Shown piece after piece: positions 62,702-64,000 of a stretch of 64,000 nucleotides of DNA. Position 1 is the first letter of the stretch; every line of letters begins with the position of its first letter. The DNA comes from JACNJF01 sp050288105. Its GTDB lineage: Bacteria; Pseudomonadota; Gammaproteobacteria; GCA-001735895. Made by a program: the position numbers and the translations under genes. Under the pieces are notes generated by a model, which had not been told where the DNA came from, did no database searches, and worked only from the letters and a program-made list of their open reading frames with translations. The stretch is from the NCBI GenBank assembly GCA_050288105.1, contig JBNKDE010000003.1:124001-188000 (forward strand), in the 5' to 3' direction.

Positions 62702-63766
62702 ATGCCAGACTTCGACATACTGAATCAGACTGTATTGGGTAATAGCTTATTGCAGTGGTCAATAGCGGCCACTGCACTGATGCTGAGCTTTATCGTCATG
62801 CGCCTGGCAAAGCGCATAGCCACCCGGCGCCTGGCAACACTGGCTGCAAAAACCAGCACCCAGTGGGACGATATTATCGTCGATGCTATTAAGCAGACCC
62901 GAACCCTGTTTATGTTATTCGCCAGTATTTTAATCGGATCCCTGTTTGTAGAGTTGGCGGATCGGGCACATTCCATCATACAGGCAGCTTTTATTATCGC
63001 CCTGCTGGTACAGGTCGGTATCTGGCTCACCGTCATTACCATATCGGTAGTGAGCTTTTACAGTAAGCAAACGGTATCTAAAAATCCTGCAGCGGCCAGC
63101 TCAATCAACTTTGTTGGATTTATCGGTAAGATTTTCATCTGGTCGGTAATCACACTGGTTGCGCTAGATAGCCTGGGCATTCATGTGACTACCGTCGTCG
63201 CTGGCCTGGGTATTGGTGGTGTGGCGGTTGCGCTCGCCGTGCAAAATATTCTGGGTGATTTGTTCGCTTCGCTATCGATTATTCTGGATAAGCCTTTTGT
63301 CATCGGTGACTTCCTGATCATTGATGAACACCTCGGCAGTGTGGAATATATCGGCCTGAAGACCACGCGCCTGCGTAGCCTGTCAGGAGAGCAGCTCATC
63401 TTCTCCAACTCTGACCTGTTAAAAAGCCGCATCAGAAACTATGGACGTATGTACGAACGACGTGTGGTTTTCAATATTGGTGTGGTCTACAGTACGCCGC
63501 GTGATAAGCTCAGGCGCATACCTGAAATCATCAAAGATGCGATTCAGGCACAGCAGAATACCCGCTTTGACCGCTCGCATTTTATGAAATATGGCGATTA
63601 TGCGCTGCAGTTTGAGACGGTGTATTACATCAAATCCCCAGATTACAATATCTACATGGATATTCAGCAGGCTGTGTACTTCGCGATACACGAGGCGTTC
63701 GAACAGGAAAAGATTGGGTTTGCCTATCCGACTCAGAAACTTTTTATCGAACAAACGAGTAGCTAA
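62702..63766 (+). CDS. MscS-family mechanosensitive channel
   Basis: A 354-residue channel with four or so N-terminal membrane helices (LLQWSIAATALMLSFIVMRL, TLFMLFASILIGSLFVELA), the pore-lining Gly/Ala-rich helix VVAGLGIGGVAVALAVQNIL (about 166-185) and an MscS beta domain (DKPFVIGDFLIIDEHLGSVE, TTRLRSLSGEQLIFSN). It releases solutes on osmotic downshock. YnaI- or YbdG-like rather than the small MscS by length. Downstream of nhaA with a 123-base gap. Confidence 0.92.
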   Translation: MPDFDILNQTVLGNSLLQWSIAATALMLSFIVMRLAKRIATRRLATLAAKTSTQWDDIIVDAIKQTRTLFMLFASILIGSLFVELADRAHSIIQAAFIIALLVQVGIWLTVITISVVSFYSKQTVSKNPAAASSINFVGFIGKIFIWSVITLVALDSLGIHVTTVVAGLGIGGVAVALAVQNILGDLFASLSIILDKPFVIGDFLIIDEHLGSVEYIGLKTTRLRSLSGEQLIFSNSDLLKSRIRNYGRMYERRVVFNIGVVYSTPRDKLRRIPEIIKDAIQAQQNTRFDRSHFMKYGDYALQFETVYYIKSPDYNIYMDIQQAVYFAIHEAFEQEKIGFAYPTQKLFIEQTSS

Positions 63767-63828
63767 GCATTCATTGTCCGCACCCTTTCATGACTTGATA
63801 AAGCCGGCATTTTAACGACAATAGTGCT

Positions 63829-64000
63829 ATGTCCTTATCTCAACTTGCCCAGCCGCCAGCCAACGATCTCAACGCGATCTATCTGGCTAATATCCGCCAA
63901 CGCTTCAAGGCTGAGATCAATCGCCTCACCAGTGGCGCTATGCTTAAGCTCCTGGGAAACAGGCCATTAGCAGCAGAATTAAGCTTTCCCTTCAGTTACC
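63829..64000 (+). CDS. Hypothetical protein, cut by right window edge
   Basis: A frame open from the ATG at 63829 to the window end (57 full codons). It begins MSLSQLAQPPANDLNAIYLA and continues NIRQRFKAEINRLTSG. The N-terminal fragment has no signal peptide and is helix-rich. Only this fragment is visible, so I do not assign a family. Confidence 0.6.
   Translation, partial: MSLSQLAQPPANDLNAIYLANIRQRFKAEINRLTSGAMLKLLGNRPLAAELSFPFSY

Overview
The window looks like part of a gammaproteobacterial chromosome, probably from a marine or aquatic heterotroph. The evidence is class Ia nrdAB with NrdR boxes, YciA, NhaA, MscS, TctC-type binding proteins, HD-GYP and hemerythrin signalling proteins, and a REP-associated transposase remnant. 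I cannot name the genus from sequence alone. There are two tRNA genes (Val-TAC, Asp-GTC) and no rRNA or CRISPR array.

Layout. 1-14,062 is a tricarboxylate-use region. tcuBA (tricarballylate oxidation to cis-aconitate) lies next to a 2-hydroxyacid dehydrogenase and opposite a LysR regulator. After a YciA thioesterase come a TctDE-like two-component system and a divergent operon: tctC, a fused tctA-tctB, a universal stress protein, a PrpF/GalD-like isomerase and an AbrB-family membrane protein. 14,242-18,572 is an envelope operon (DUF4382/DUF5666 lipoprotein, small secreted protein, DUF3106 protein, beta-barrel-like protein) that ends in an ECF-type sigma factor and a small membrane-anchored partner. 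A ROK sugar kinase faces it. 20,002-25,844 is a nucleotide block: nrdA, nrdB, RidA with two small related helical proteins, and an all-alpha dUTPase. NrdR boxes and a DnaA-box sequence lie upstream.

About 25,850-46,600 is AT-richer accessory DNA. It opens with what looks like a single integron gene cassette whose attC is split by an IS3-family element with a CTT target duplication. Next is a tightly coupled two-gene operon (DUF262 protein plus OLD-like ATPase-TOPRIM protein), a probable uncharacterised defence system. Then follows a run of unrelated single genes (secreted proteins, M15 peptidase, two GNATs), each closed by a copy of a 55-bp palindrome near a RAYT remnant. Two large convergent paralogous lipoproteins, a tctD-like pseudogene beside a porin, and small membrane or DKNYY proteins complete this stretch.

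46,635-64,000 returns to backbone-like genes: a ferredoxin-NADP reductase-like protein, a lytic transglycosylase, and a minus-strand signalling cluster (bacteriohemerythrin, HPt, RpfG-like HD-GYP regulator, hybrid kinase, PAS kinase, degenerate HD-GYP protein). After these come a Usp, a LysE exporter, a WD40-like lipoprotein, the tRNA pair, nhaA, an MscS channel and an edge-truncated gene.

The strongest leads for new biology are the DUF262/ATPase-TOPRIM operon beside the IS-split attC, and the palindrome-delimited gene series next to the RAYT remnant.
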